64,000 nucleotides of DNA. Source: Loripinus fragilis (Eukaryota; Mollusca; Bivalvia; Lucinida; Lucinidae). The number at the start of each line of letters is the position of its first letter. Positions within the stretch are counted from its first letter, which is position 1. This document shows positions 12,505 through 24,424 of the stretch, in pieces. Location of the stretch: NCBI GenBank assembly GCA_964019695.1, contig OZ026519.1, positions 26,999,213 to 27,063,212 of the forward strand. Reading direction: 5' to 3'. The notes under the pieces are model-generated. The model was not told where the DNA came from. It searched no databases and worked only from the letters and a program-made list of their open reading frames with translations. Made by a program: the position numbers and the translations under genes.

Positions 12505-12800
12505 ACTGGTTAATCTACGTTCACCACGGGTCGTGCACATTACGGTCGGTTGATTCTTAATTGGGCCTCGATACGAGAAAACCTGTCCTTGGGGTTTGCA
12601 AACAACAAAGTCGCGGAACAGCCTGCGCATCCGCGTAGACTGATCAGTGCCTTTGTTATTCGCTTATTGGAAAGTACCATATCTAAACTTGTTACAAGCG
12701 AAATTTCAATTCTAGCTTGTCTCTGTTGCAGAGGAGACTGGGTTGAGTCTCGCTTTGTCGGTAGCCCCGAAGACAGGTTGTGTCTCGGAGTCAATTCAGA
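12505..12800. repeat. Palindromic repeat with GAGAAAACCTGTC ends
   Basis: GGGCCTCGATACGAGAAAACCTGTC at the left pairs with CGAAGACAGG...GTCTCGGAG near 12,770-12,790. The centre contains GCCTGCGCATCCGCG. Overlapping ORFs on both strands are mirror images of the palindrome and are not counted as genes. Confidence 0.55.
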
Positions 12801-13734
12801 TGCATTATTACATCTTATACACTGATTCATTGACTGAATGGTATTGTGATCAGCTGATTTTTACACTGTTTTCTAAAACGGTAGATCTGGGGTTACCAGA
12901 ACATGGAATTTCATAAAGTGATTCACCATTTTCAGTCGGAACGATACTCCCTGACACCTTTGTATGTATAAAATAATTTTGGGGAAACGGTTAACAAGTG
13001 TTAAAAGTATGACACTTGTCACACTAGTAGAGCTCTTAATGCAGTTACAGATGCAGCCTTCTTGAAATTCGAATTGGACGCCATCCTTTAGTGTATTAAA
13101 GGAACGTTGAAACATGTAAAGCTGTTTTACGTCAACCCTAATTTGAAATTTAGAGTATCTTTCTGCATCCCCTTATAAGGAGTAATAGGTCATCCCAACA
13201 TTCTAAACCAGTAAGGTTAGGAAGTTCCATTTGAAATAATGGGTTAATTTATCAGAGTCGCAGGCTGATATGATTGTTTTTCGTGGTTTTGAAGGTTAAA
13301 AATAATGAGAACAGTTTAGATTACACCGATGACCTGGTAATCACAGTTTTATCTTAAACGGTAGATAAATCTTTTGACACTATTAACAAAGTGCCTGTTA
13401 ATCTGGCGGACTTTAAACAATATACATACTCAAATATTTACATCATTATTTTTAAATGTTTTAAATCAATGTGTTTAAATATAAAGTTACGTGTAGTGGT
13501 TAAGGAATCATTTTGGATTAATCAATTGTCTTGTCATTTTACAAAACTATATACGTGTATCTTTGGTTTAGTCTAGACGAGTATTAAGGAGAGACAATCA
13601 AATGTAATTAGAATCGATTCTGGTTAACTCGAAGTTCATATGATCATAATTTTCTCTTCGAGTAATCATAGTTGGGGCTAAAGGGCGTTGGTTTATAAAG
13701 AATTTCATCTGTGCTCTCATGTCCAGTATCAAAA

Positions 13735-14137
13735 TTAACGTTTTGGGTACCTAAACCCTCTCAATTAAACGTTTTGCCGGATACCTAAAGAAACCTCTCA
13801 ATTAAACATTTTGAGTAACTGAACCAAAAGGAACCATCTCAAATAAACGTTTTGGATATCTAAAGGAACCGTCTCATTGATACGGTTTCTTTAGCTACCC
13901 AAAACTTTTTTTTATTATTAGTGTCTACGTGAGACGGTTCCTCTAGGTACCCAAAACGTTTATTTTGATAAAACAACGTTTAAATCAAACGTTTCCTTTA
14001 GGTACCTACAACGTTTATTTTGTTAAAAATGTTTAAGTGATACGGTTCTCATAGGTATTCAAAACGTTTATTTTGATAAAAAAAAAGTTTAAATGAGACG
14101 GTTCGTTTTGGTACCTAAAACGTTTATTTTGAATTTT
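13735..14137. repeat. Head-to-head inverted minisatellite, unit about 45-55 bp
   Basis: Units with consensus AACGTTTTGGGTACCTAAA then GGAACCGTCTCAATTAA run in one direction from 13,735 to about 13,880. About five units in the opposite direction follow to 14,137 (GAGACGGTTCCT..GGTACC.AAAACGTTTATTTTG). The switch lies at about 13,880-13,930. Most units keep the GGTACC core. Confidence 0.8.
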
Positions 14138-14635
14138 GATTCAAACTAGCAAATACTGGGCTCTAATTCTCGCGCAAACACTATTTGCTGATCAATAAGG
14201 GTATCTAACCCTGTCCTCCCGTAAAAGAAACATAAGACAAAAGTGAGAGGAATATGACTTGAATTTACATTCCGTGTAAGTGGAAAGTATGAGTTCTGAT
14301 GCTGATCACCAAAGAAAGAGACTCAGAATTCAATATGCATCTGTTGAAGGGGTTGGCCACAGTGGAGTGGAATTCGACCTTACAGAACATGGTAGGTGAT
14401 GTTCTTTATGCACATTCATACGTATGTGCCGTTACTACAGTCAAACTCCAATGTCTTTAGAACCAAGGGAATTAGTTTGAGATAGGGAAAGTTGAAGCCA
14501 CTGAACGATAGTTACATGTAAAGAGCCAGATCTGAAAGCATTACAGACATAATATTTTGGTTTGTGGCTTCATGTGTGCTGTGTGTAATTATTAGAATCG
14601 CCCAAGTGATAAAATACGACAAAATTAGTCAGTGA

Positions 14636-14740
14636 ATATAATCAGGCAATACCACAATCACAAACTGCAGACAAACCCATGGCATCGTGAGGAAGAGCCA
14701 CACAGCAATCATGAGACACCAGGAAAAAAGGACATCAGGA
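14636..14740. repeat. Inverted copy of the 10.4-10.7 kb repeat
   Basis: The shared words are AATACCACAATCACAAACTG and CACAGCAATCATGAG, reverse-complemented relative to 10.5-10.7 kb. Confidence 0.5.
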
Positions 14741-14876
14741 GAAACCTACCTAAGTCACCCATCATGAGGATATCTGGAGCTATTGAAATACTTTTTTCTA
14801 GGAACTTCAGAGGGGGTTCGAATATTAGCCACCCATGTTCGTGCCACTGAAGTTTCACTGTATATATACTGAACTA

Positions 14877-16011
14877 CTAAAGAAACCTGACACTTTTTAC
14901 TTGCTTCAAACTCGTAAATAACAAATTATAGACCTACGCCTTTATGCTTATTTTAATAACAAGACATTAGAAAGTATTCTTCGAAAAAAAATATTTATAA
15001 ACTATAGAACATGACGTCACGACGTCAAAAATACCGTTTTTATCACTTTTGCCTCGGTAGTGTACGTCTAGATATTTTTGAAAACTTTTTTCATGTATGC
15101 AAGGCCAATACCAGTACAGACAAAAGTGCATTTTAAAAATTTGCAATTTTTTGCTGTAACGTATGATATGGAAGTTTTAATTTGTGCTTTTGACATTATT
15201 TAAACGGAAGTGTTTTTCCTTTGTTTAAGCATTTTTTTAGAAACTGAAATGGCTTGGAGTCAACCAATTATTGTAAGAGAATGCATTTCCAAAAATCAGA
15301 ACTTGTGTTTCGCGTCACGTTAAAGGGTAAAAGAGGAATAAACCGAATTTAACGTCAATTAAGAAACAACGTAAACTACGGATAGTAATCGTTTTTTCTG
15401 TCAACGTTTGTCGCCGTTTAGAGTGTGCTATCTACCTGGTTATAGTGCCAAGTGGCTACACTTTACTTCAATCGCGTATGAATTTCAAGCTTTGCAGTAT
15501 ACACATATCAGCATGTAATTTTAACGCTTGACGTCGCTAAATGGACGTATGCAGCAACTACGGAGTTCAAAAACACTGAAACATTGGAAAAATGCATTCC
15601 AAACATCATAAAAAATGAAAAAAAGTTGATAAAGTGGCAGTGCTTTTTAAAAGCTCATAAAACGCTGATAGCGTAAAATTGACGTTAAGAAAATGAGAAT
15701 AGGCTTTTGGGTTGAACAATGCACGCATGTTTTATTTCAATGCCCAGAATATGTCAATGAAATAACAAAGAATCACACTAAAGTGGTTTCTAAAGAATTT
15801 TGCGTGATTCCCTTATTCTTGTGAAAATTGATTTTCGGGGTTGCGTGACGTTTTGATAGCTGACGTCTGAAATTAATTAGTTCATATTTTCAAATAATCT
15901 CAATGCATCTTAGTCTACATTTGCCCAACTTTACGCAATGGAAAGATAAGTGTGCATTGTATTCATTTACTACCAAAGTATTGACACACAGTATGTGTCA
16001 GGTTTCTTTAG
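14877..16011. mobile_element. TA-flanked DNA transposon, 1,135 bp, TIR CTAAAGAAACCTGACAC
   Basis: The 17-bp ends are perfect inverted copies and TA lies directly outside both (14,875-14,876 and 16,012-16,013), the signature of Tc1/mariner insertion. The interior has no long ORF and no recognisable transposase. It contains several ACGTC-type words and looks non-autonomous. Confidence 0.75.
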
Positions 16012-16013
16012 TA

Positions 16014-18280
16014 GTTAATTATATATATAGGGCCTGGAATGGTGGGAGACATTACTATAGATTCTTTAAGGACCACAAACTGATACCGAAAAAGGTATAG
16101 GTGTTTTGTATGGCTCTAATGTTAATTGCAAATAGCTAATATTCCTCAAGCCTAAGCTGATTATGCATTTTTTAGTATTTGGGAAGTTCCTCAGCATGCT
16201 CAGGTCAAAGAAGTTAACCTGTATAATTTCGCAGAATTTCATGTTATGTTTAATTGGCCTTTCTGATAAGCTTTTTACAGCGAGCTACCAGGTTTGTACA
16301 TATGTAGTTCAATAAATGACACATAATTAGCATGGCGGGGTCCTGCCGTGCTTACTTTGATGGCTGTATCTTTCATCGCCGAATTGTCCTTCCGATTTTG
16401 CTGTTTTGTTTTTGACGTAAAACAAGTATTAAAAGTTAAATTTGATGTTTATTATGTAATGACAAAAATGGGCGCGAATGAATAAATTTATTACATAGTA
16501 GTTAATAAATACGACGCATTATTTTAGTAAAACAATTAGAACGTGTATTTTACGTTATATTTTCGGATTTGAAGGCATTGTTTCCTTTAGTTAATTTGGT
16601 TGTGTCTAAAAGCTGTAACCGAACCGAATTCGGCCAAACCTACAACAATAGCCGAATGGGTCTGGACCGAATCTACGGATCACGGGGAGTAATAAAAGCC
16701 AGGATCAATGCCCGGTACCAAAATTTATTGGTAAAACTAACGTTTCGTTTAATTTATTAACACAATTACCGACAATATATAACATTTTAGACGCATGACT
16801 AGTTTTCAAGGTATTGACGACATCAAGCAAATATAGGCTCAGTAGCAGCATTTGTGATCACAATCTCTTTTTTTTCGTTTCGTCATGTGTGAAGGTCCCA
16901 CAGGTTTGAAAAAAAATTGAATCCACCGAAATTTTTAGACAAATTCAGCCATTAAAATTGGCATAGATATTTAGTATGGTATTGACGATGACAAAGAACG
17001 TTTTTATTTATGGATACGCATACTTTAAAAATACCATTTTTTTTATTTTGTCATCTGATTGGATGCCTGAGCAGGTGTAAATATTGAGCTAATTTACGAG
17101 GAAACCTGTCCTGGACCAAACCGGATCGAAATCTCTACTTATTCATGGTCACATGACCAAGATGGCCACCGCACCCACATAAGCTAAAAACCCTTTAAAA
17201 TCATCTCTGAAATAAAAAGGCCGGTGGGTTTGGGACATGGTATGTATCATCTACCAAGGTCTCACAAATGATGATTCTGGTTTGACCTAGACGTACTTTA
17301 CAATGCCCACCATGCCCATATATGGTAAAACACTATTTTCTGGAACCTAAAGGTCAACGACCTTGGGTTGACCTTGGGACTTGGTTTGAAGCATTAGGTC
17401 TTTGGGTCTGTATATCTCATTTGGATATTTGACCTTGCAAAATATGTTATAATGATAATGATGTTAAGATGTAACGCACGTTAAACATGAAGGGTCCGAA
17501 TAAATATAAATTTCATAAATATAATCTGTTGCTGATGACGTCGAAACATTGACCTCCCTGGAATGCTTATAAGTAAAAACAGTAAAACTAGTGAATGTGT
17601 CTGTTTTGTTAAAGCTGCATACTCTGCAACTTTCATTAAAACAGATTAACAGAATTCTAGGACAAATCGAAGGATATTCATTTTTCTGGCCGTTTTGCAG
17701 CGAAAAAAAAAATTATGTGAAAACCCCAGACATCCGTATAGGCTATGGAAAAATGCTGAAGTCTGCTCATTGCAAAATTCAGCGGTCCCTATCAATCTTC
17801 GTATTTTTCCGGAGAAGAGATCAGCTGATAAATCTATTTCCAAATAAGATGCTTACATGAGGACGTAAAACTTTGTTAACTTTCGCAATTTCATTAGTCC
17901 GGCACACAGACGCAGAAGTTTGTGGGGAAACCACAATGACCTTACTGATTTATCGTCACTCTCTAAAGAAAAAGGCAAATTACACAGATTATCTGACTCA
18001 GAGCTGAAAGAAGCTCTCCAGTAAAAATCATTCAGTTACGACAGTTACGTCACTGGTCATGGCAATAGGCAAAGAGGTACTCAACGGGGAGAGTTTTACA
18101 GCCTCGATAAACTATCATTCTCGACCCTTTGTTTGTGTTGATGCATAGCGTACAAGTCAACATATTTCAGTCATGTCACATTTTCCTATCTACATGGGTT
18201 GAACCAGTAGGGCTCTTAATATCAAAATGGATAGCGATATGCCTATAGGCTCCCGGGACCCGTACCCTTCCAGACACGGT
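16014..18280. other. No gene recognised
   Basis: AT-rich sequence with only short ORFs, none showing a domain. Around 17,090-17,450 it has the look of a dispersed repeat (ACGAGGAAACCTGTCCTGG, and the palindrome AAGGTCAACGACCTTGGG). Confidence 0.5.
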
Positions 18281-18281
18281 C

Positions 18282-18484
18282 GGGAGCGCAGTGGCTCAAT
18301 GGTAAAGTGCTTGACTTCACTTGAGACTGAAGGGCCTAGGGTTCAAGCCTCATCGGTGTCATTCTATTGTGTCCTTGAGCAAGACTCATTTATCCTAGCT
18401 TAGTACTTGTTCAACACAGGAAGAACCGTCCCGACGTAAAGTGAAATATCGTTGATTGGGACGTAAAGAATAAAAAACAAACAA
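18282..18484 (+). repeat. tRNA-derived SINE
   Basis: The head is GGGAGCGCAGTGGCTCAATG, followed by the shared TAGCTTAGTACTTGTTCAAC body and an AAAAAACAAACAA tail. The target-site duplication TCCAGACAC occurs before the head and after the tail. Confidence 0.88.
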
Positions 18485-19207
18485 CTCCAGACACTGCCGA
18501 GACTCGGGGCGAGGACGGATCCTGATGGAGCAGGGAGTCCGGGTCCCAGTGAAAAATCACATGTGGTATAGGGTTCCATAGGAATTGGCCCAATGACATC
18601 CGGCCCCTAAAAATTGATCTCCCATGGAGAAATTTTGAGTACCTGGACCCCACCCCTGTTAAAATGCTGAGCGCTAAAATGATGTTGCCCTCTCCCTACC
18701 CCTTTGCTGAAAATGAATAACATGTAATAGTTTATTTTGCCATAAGGTTTCTTGAGACAAGATGCTTTTTTTTTTCTTTTTTTTTCCATACTTGTACCGA
18801 AGGCTCAGACGAGTCGGTGCGCGCGAAGTCTCGAACTATAAGTAAGTTCATAGCAGGGACGTCTATTATACGGTCTATATTCCTATCCCACTAGATTTTG
18901 AACGTTTTCGCTGAAGAATCACGTTACGACAATGTATAATCCAATGTTCTGTTTCCTCAAAAAAATCACTGGAAGAGTTATTTTGCGAGACTTATCACGC
19001 GTGTTTATGCAAGCAACAAAGACTCAGACTAACCTGCGCGTCTTTGCTGGTCACACACATAGAAAATTTTAGATGTGACAACAATAGTTCAGTCATGTCG
19101 GGATAGTTCCAAGACGGACCCAGAGAGAGGGTGAGGAAGAGCCCATTCTCTGAAAGCTGCAGCAGAGAGCGCCCCACCCTACCGCCAACAAGACTAAGAC
19201 CAAAGCC

Positions 19208-19260
<53 letters not shown>

Positions 19261-19267
19261 TCTATCT
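19208..19267. repeat. Compound microsatellite (GTCT)n(ATCT)n
   Basis: Roughly eight GTCT units run directly into about six ATCT units. Confidence 0.95.
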
Positions 19268-19473
19268 GCGAGCCTCCCATCAACTCAATGAGTTTGCAAA
19301 ATGTCAGCCTATATGAGGGGATGGTATGTCTGTGGGATAGAAAAAGAAACGGTAGTACCATAAATGGGAAATATAGCTGTCGGAAAATCTTTGAAGATGA
19401 CCTTCGATGTTATCAAGACATTTTCGTGCACATAATTTAAATGTCCCGGAGATGCGATTACTATTTTCTTTGC

Positions 19474-19730
19474 GATGCGCGGATCCAGGAATCTTTGTCA
19501 GAGGGGGAGAGGGGGGAGGCCCAACTGCCGAAAAACAACCGCAACAACATTATTTTTAACCCTCAACTGATTTTACAGTTTTACAGGGGGGGGGGGGGGT
19601 CCAACATTTTTAGGGGGGGGTCCAACTTTTTTCAGGGGGGGGGGTCCAGATGCTTATTTCCATAAAAACGCATAACTTGTGATTTTCCAGAGGGGTCCGG
19701 GCCCCCTGTTCCCTTTCTGGATCCGCGCAT
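19474..19730. repeat. G-rich MITE with TGCGCGGATCCAG ends
   Basis: GATGCGCGGATCCAGGAA at the left is inverted at the right (TTTCTGGATCCGCGCAT). Inside are three long G runs, each followed by GTCCA. The copy at 25.25-25.54 kb has the same ends and G/C runs. Confidence 0.7.
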
Positions 19731-19737
19731 GTTTGAG

Positions 19738-20130
19738 CAGTCATTGCCAATAGAAGTCAGCACAAGTATCCCCGAGTCCCTGTCATTGCCACTAGATGTC
19801 CGTAAAAGTATCCAGAGTCCCAGGCATTGTAATTCGAGGTTAGTTAAAGTATCCAGAGTCCCAGTCATTGCCACTAGAGGTCAGTAGAAGTGTCCAGAGT
19901 TCCAGTCATTGCCACAAGAGTTCAGTATGATATCAAGAGACCTTGTCATTGCCAATAGATATCAGTAAGAGTATCCAGAGTCCCTATCGTTGTCACTAGA
20001 TGTCAGTACTATTATCCAGAGTCCCCTTCATAACCACTAGGGGTCAGTACTAGTATCTGTATTACTAGTCACTGCTACAAGAGGTCAGTACTAGTATGAT
20101 GAGTATCTGTCGTTACTACTACAAGGCAGT
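19738..20130. repeat. Minisatellite of about 42 bp, 9-10 diverged units
   Basis: The units read TCATTGCCACTAGAGGTCAG, then TANNAGTATCCAGAGTCCC. Later units drift toward CAGTACTAGTATC. Confidence 0.85.
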
Positions 20131-22548
20131 ACTAGCAGCCAAAACGAGTTAAGTTCACCAATTGCAGCCAATTTGTGTCCCACAATTGTTTGGCTTAGAT
20201 TTCCACTTTTATGTTATTTTGTTACTTTATATGTCAAATAGATAATGTTGTCTAAAAAGTGCGCATCCAAAAAGTTCGATTCATTCAGCCTCACAAAGAG
20301 CACCACTGAATTTGAATGTGAGCTACGTTACTGTGATGAAGTATACTTGTACACATCAAATTTAAGAGCTTTTATAGTATGCACTTCTACTTGGATCTCT
20401 TGTTGATCAAATAAGCCTATTATGTAGAATTTTATCATGTTTTTTTTTCTTCTCAGCATGGTCTAATCAGGTTTGTTATAAATTGACAGTGGATTAAAAC
20501 AGTAATTCTAAGAGTACAATGATTGTTTTAATTGTATCCATCAAATTTGAAGAGTTGACCAGAAAAAATTATTGGTTTTGAAACATTTGATGAAGAAAAT
20601 TAAAAATCACATTCTTCTTAGGTATTGGAAATAAAAAATTGCATTCTTGTATAAAGAACATTGTGCAATAGGTCTGTAACATAAATCACATACCTCACAC
20701 TCTGGTCTTATTTCCTGCGTAGAAACATATATTGTTCTGCAAAATATCAGGTTCAAGTGTTTTGCTTAACACCTTTTACATCAACTTTGCACATTGGAAG
20801 TCAGCTGTTGCATCTGGTTTCATTAATGTTGTTGGAATAACACTTCAAAATATGATTATAGAAAAATGATTTTAAATATTACATATATTTGAAACCTTGT
20901 TGTGGTTCACTACAAACTAAGACAATGCAGATAAAAACAATCTAACTTCAATAAATGCCTTTTTATGTACATTTATTACAAAAAAGCAAAGTTTGCAACA
21001 TTCACAAAGATGCACCCTTCTCAGAAAAATGGCAAAAATTATTCATGGTAACGTAATTCACATAGCCAATTTGCTCACTTCAATTGAAGATAAGAAGTTA
21101 TAAATTCAAGTTAACTATTTTATCTATCATATAAACCATAGAAATTATCAACATATTAAGTCATGAGAACATTTGAGGTCACTGTGATCAACTGGAATGG
21201 ACCAGGATGCAAAAGCGGGAGTGCCAATTACCAATAAACCTCCAGTGGTAGCAGCAACGAGATAAAAATTGAATGAAAAAGAGAAACTAACAATTGAACA
21301 ACATGTCAGAAACTTATAATCACCGTCGGTTTGTTGTATTTGGCCCTTCGATTGGCCAAATTGGTGTTTTTGTAGAATGTGAATTATGGTACGTACTTGT
21401 GAGTTACGTTACCTTTGTTTAATCCAGCTCATTTCAAAAACCATACGAGCAGTCTCTTAGAGATTTAAACTATTCAATTTTGTTTTTCGAACAGATTACT
21501 TTGCATATGTTGTGTTGATACAATGAGTAGCTTTGTAAGTTACATGAAGAGGGGAGTCGATGTACCCAGAGCATATAGGTAAATCCTTGTTAAAATAAAA
21601 TGACAACTGTAATATGGTTTAAATCTATCTTTATTAACTAGGACAGATTTGCTTTGATTAAAAACAAACATTTTTTCAGTTAGTGTATGCATTTAGGGAG
21701 GTATTTGGAGTTTAGTAAAATTGTTGTAACGTAATTCACAGTAACGTTATATACAAATTTATTTTTCCACTTGTTTTTTTCTATGCAAAAAACTTCTTGT
21801 AAAGTTCTTGTAAAGTTCTTGTATGGTTTGTTATTTAGGTTATAGTTCTTACATTGGCTGCAATTGCAATATTTGAACCCCTTCTTATACAAATAATACA
21901 CATAGGGTAACGCAATTCCCAAACTGCAGATTTTAGACAGTCTCAGATATCTTTCACCTGCGAAAAAATAAACAAATCTTTCCCCATTTTTTTTTCTTTT
22001 GTCCATGCATATACTAATCCTCTTGACAAGTTGACATAGGCCAGTACTAGTATCAACTGCCCTAGTCTTTGATACTAGATATCTACTCTACTCTATATTT
22101 AAAATAAAATGGCCATGTGCGTTAGATAAGGCGCGGGACTAACCAAATCCTGCACCCCCCCCCCCCACACACACACACACATGCGTGAACGCACGCACAC
22201 AAATGGCTTCTGTCCTATTTATATGACTGTTTTTGTGGTGGTAGCTGTTTATGTTGAAAAATTATTTACATTTTGATTTAGCACTAGGCCTACTTAGACC
22301 AGGCATCATAAAAGATAAAGCCATGCTGGGGAAATAACAAGGTTCTTTTGAGCACCCAAAACATATGGTAAAACTGATGGGTAACAAAATATTTACAATT
22401 TTACGCTCAAAAATTTTATTTATCTAAACCTGTGTATAAATAATGCTGATATCAGAGAAGGTCGTTTTTCACGACTTTAAACGTTACGACAAACCTTTGG
22501 ACATGTATCAACAACTGTATCCGAGCCACGCTGTGTGACAACGTGACT
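20131..22548. other. No gene recognised
   Basis: AT-rich. GTAACGTAATTCAC recurs (about 21,049 and 21,726). A poly-C/(AC)n tract lies at 22,154-22,181. The longest ORF here (105-110 codons, minus strand, near 21.7-22.0 kb) is lysine/asparagine-rich and shows no family signature. Confidence 0.5.
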
Positions 22549-22755
22549 TATATTAGTCAGGAAAAAAATCAGAAAAAGAGGCTTATTTAAGAAGGTACAG
22601 GCATTTTGTGAAGAAAAGGTTTTGAGATGTCTATTAGGGGTATTTTGGATATACTGAATCCAAAAACCAATGTTGGCAAGCTGAAAAATGGCGTCTTCAC
22701 TATCTAATTTGCATATTTCCAAGATGGCCGCCAAATTGAAGAAAAATCCATAAAA
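22549..22755 (+). repeat. Left member of a long inverted pair bounding 7.2 kb
   Basis: AGTCAGGAAAAAAATCAGAAAA and following blocks (ACAGGCATTTTGTGAAGAAAA, CCAATGTTGGCAAGCTGA, GCAAATTAG-like, GGCCGCCA) recur in reverse order and orientation at 29,595-29,793. Confidence 0.7.
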
Positions 22756-23433
22756 ATCTGTAGAGTAACTTGTTAAGGTAGTAGGGGACTCACCGGCATA
22801 TGTCCAAAAGTGTTTTATCTTTTAATATATTATAATATAGACTTATACTTATAATCTAAGACAAAAAAAACAATACCTCACCGTTCTTTTTTAAAAGTTA
22901 TTTGATGTCAAAAACTGCAAAATCGCAGGTTTTTGAAATAAACAAATACAGATTTTGTTAACAAATTAACAAGAAACGCAATACAGTATTTTTCAGAACA
23001 AATACTACTCACACCAGAGATATAAATAAAAACAAAAAATAGTGAAATAACATGTATTTACACAATTTATTAAGCAAAATCCTAATTAAGTCAAACGAAT
23101 TAATGCCCCAAAAAACATTAATATTCAAAATAAACATATCAGAGAATGTAACTGGAACAACAAAAAACATATTTTTACAAAGATATTTTCATGAAGAATC
23201 TAATGATTGAATAAAAAATATGTGTCACCGTGCTCGTTTTTTTGTTTTGGTGACTTTTCTGAAAAATCGTGAAAAAAATAAAGACTACAATAAGTGTTGT
23301 CTCCCCTTTCCACCAATTTTTTTGTTTGTCTACGCCCTATTGTATATCACTGGGCGGAGACATAGCTATTATTGATTAAGCACTGACAAATGGGCGTAGA
23401 AAGTGACAAAAAAGATTTTGACCTAGCATATGT

Positions 23434-23524
23434 TTTGTTTGATTTGATTCTTAACGTCCACTCAACAATCTTTCAGGTATGCGGGACGGGTCTTCCTGGG
23501 TTGAACCAGTACTAAGCTAGGATA
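23434..23524 (-). repeat. tRNA-derived SINE, strongly 5'-truncated
   Basis: Only the 3' body and tail are present, in reverse orientation (TTTGTTTGATTTGATTCTTA ... CAGTACTAAGCTAGG). A perfect 13-bp target-site duplication, ACCTAGCATATGT, brackets it (23,421-23,433 and 23,525-23,537). Confidence 0.9.
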
Positions 23525-23879
23525 CCTAGCATATGTGACCCAGCACATTACATTATGATTCTCATTAAAGCTTGGCTATAGCATGTCTTGATACTTTGAT
23601 GCTTTCTTACACGTAGGATTTATGTAGATAAAAGCTAAAAATTATAGCTTTCTTCTTGATGCATAGATCTAAATGTCATTTAAAGAATAGACTTACAAAT
23701 ATGCAATAAGAGGATAAAACATTCTTTTCCTTGTATTAATGTTTGGCAAGCCTGAATGTGATGTGTTGCAACCAGAACCACACAGCGGTGAGGCCTGCAA
23801 CACATTATCGCACAAGGGCTTGACAAACGTTAATATACAGAAAGGAATTTTATATTGTCATTGTAATATATTATAGGAC

Positions 23880-24345
23880 TTTTTGGGTACTGTAAAGGTG
23901 GCAACTTTGATTTTCATATCTGGGCGTGGTTCGGTTATTTCAACTGCTCAAGAATGGAAATCAGGTTCTATCCATTGGTTAAGCGTTTAAAAGTTGCTTA
24001 AGCCGCGCAGGTCTGCGTGCATTTCATGAAAGTCCTGTCCGTTAATGCACTGAACCCACTTTTATTAACCCTTAAAGCGTATATTACAACACAATTGTAT
24101 GTTTTTATCGTCTATTGAAATATTATGAAGCCTCTTAAACAAACAGTGTAGATCTAGAGCAGACTGCTCATCTAGAGCAGTCTGATCTGGGTCCACACTG
24201 TTTGCCTCTATACTAATGTTAAACAATAAACAAACACTTTCGAATGTAGTTATAACGCCTCATTTTCAGATTTTACCTATGTCTAAAGTAGACTAATAAG
24301 GCAGTCATGAGGTGCCGCCTTTACAGTATCCAAAAAGTTCTAGAA
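23880..24345. mobile_element. Palindromic non-autonomous DNA element, larger form
   Basis: The ends are GGACTTTTTGGGTACTGTAAAGG and its near complement CCTTTACAGTATCCAAAAAGTT. It shares ATCTGGGCGTGGTTCGG and the CAGACTGCTC hairpin with the copy at 5.92-6.46 kb, in opposite overall orientation. Confidence 0.7.
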
Positions 24346-24424
24346 TACTTTCCTTTCAAGCAAAAAGCATTTAAAAAAAATGTCCACTTTAACATAGTGA
24401 AGCATACAACAGAACCACACCTTA

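Noticed and set aside
12540..12830. Overlapping 91- and 96-codon ORFs on opposite strands
   Set aside because: They lie in a palindromic repeat and mirror each other. No domain.
19131..19316. 61-codon ORF over the (GTCT)n(ATCT)n microsatellite
   Set aside because: Its CLSVCLS-YLSIYLS sequence is simply the microsatellite translated.
21680..22006. 108-codon minus-strand ORF with cysteine pair (CNCSQCKN)
   Set aside because: Lysine/asparagine-rich reading of AT-rich DNA. No partner domain and no regulatory context.
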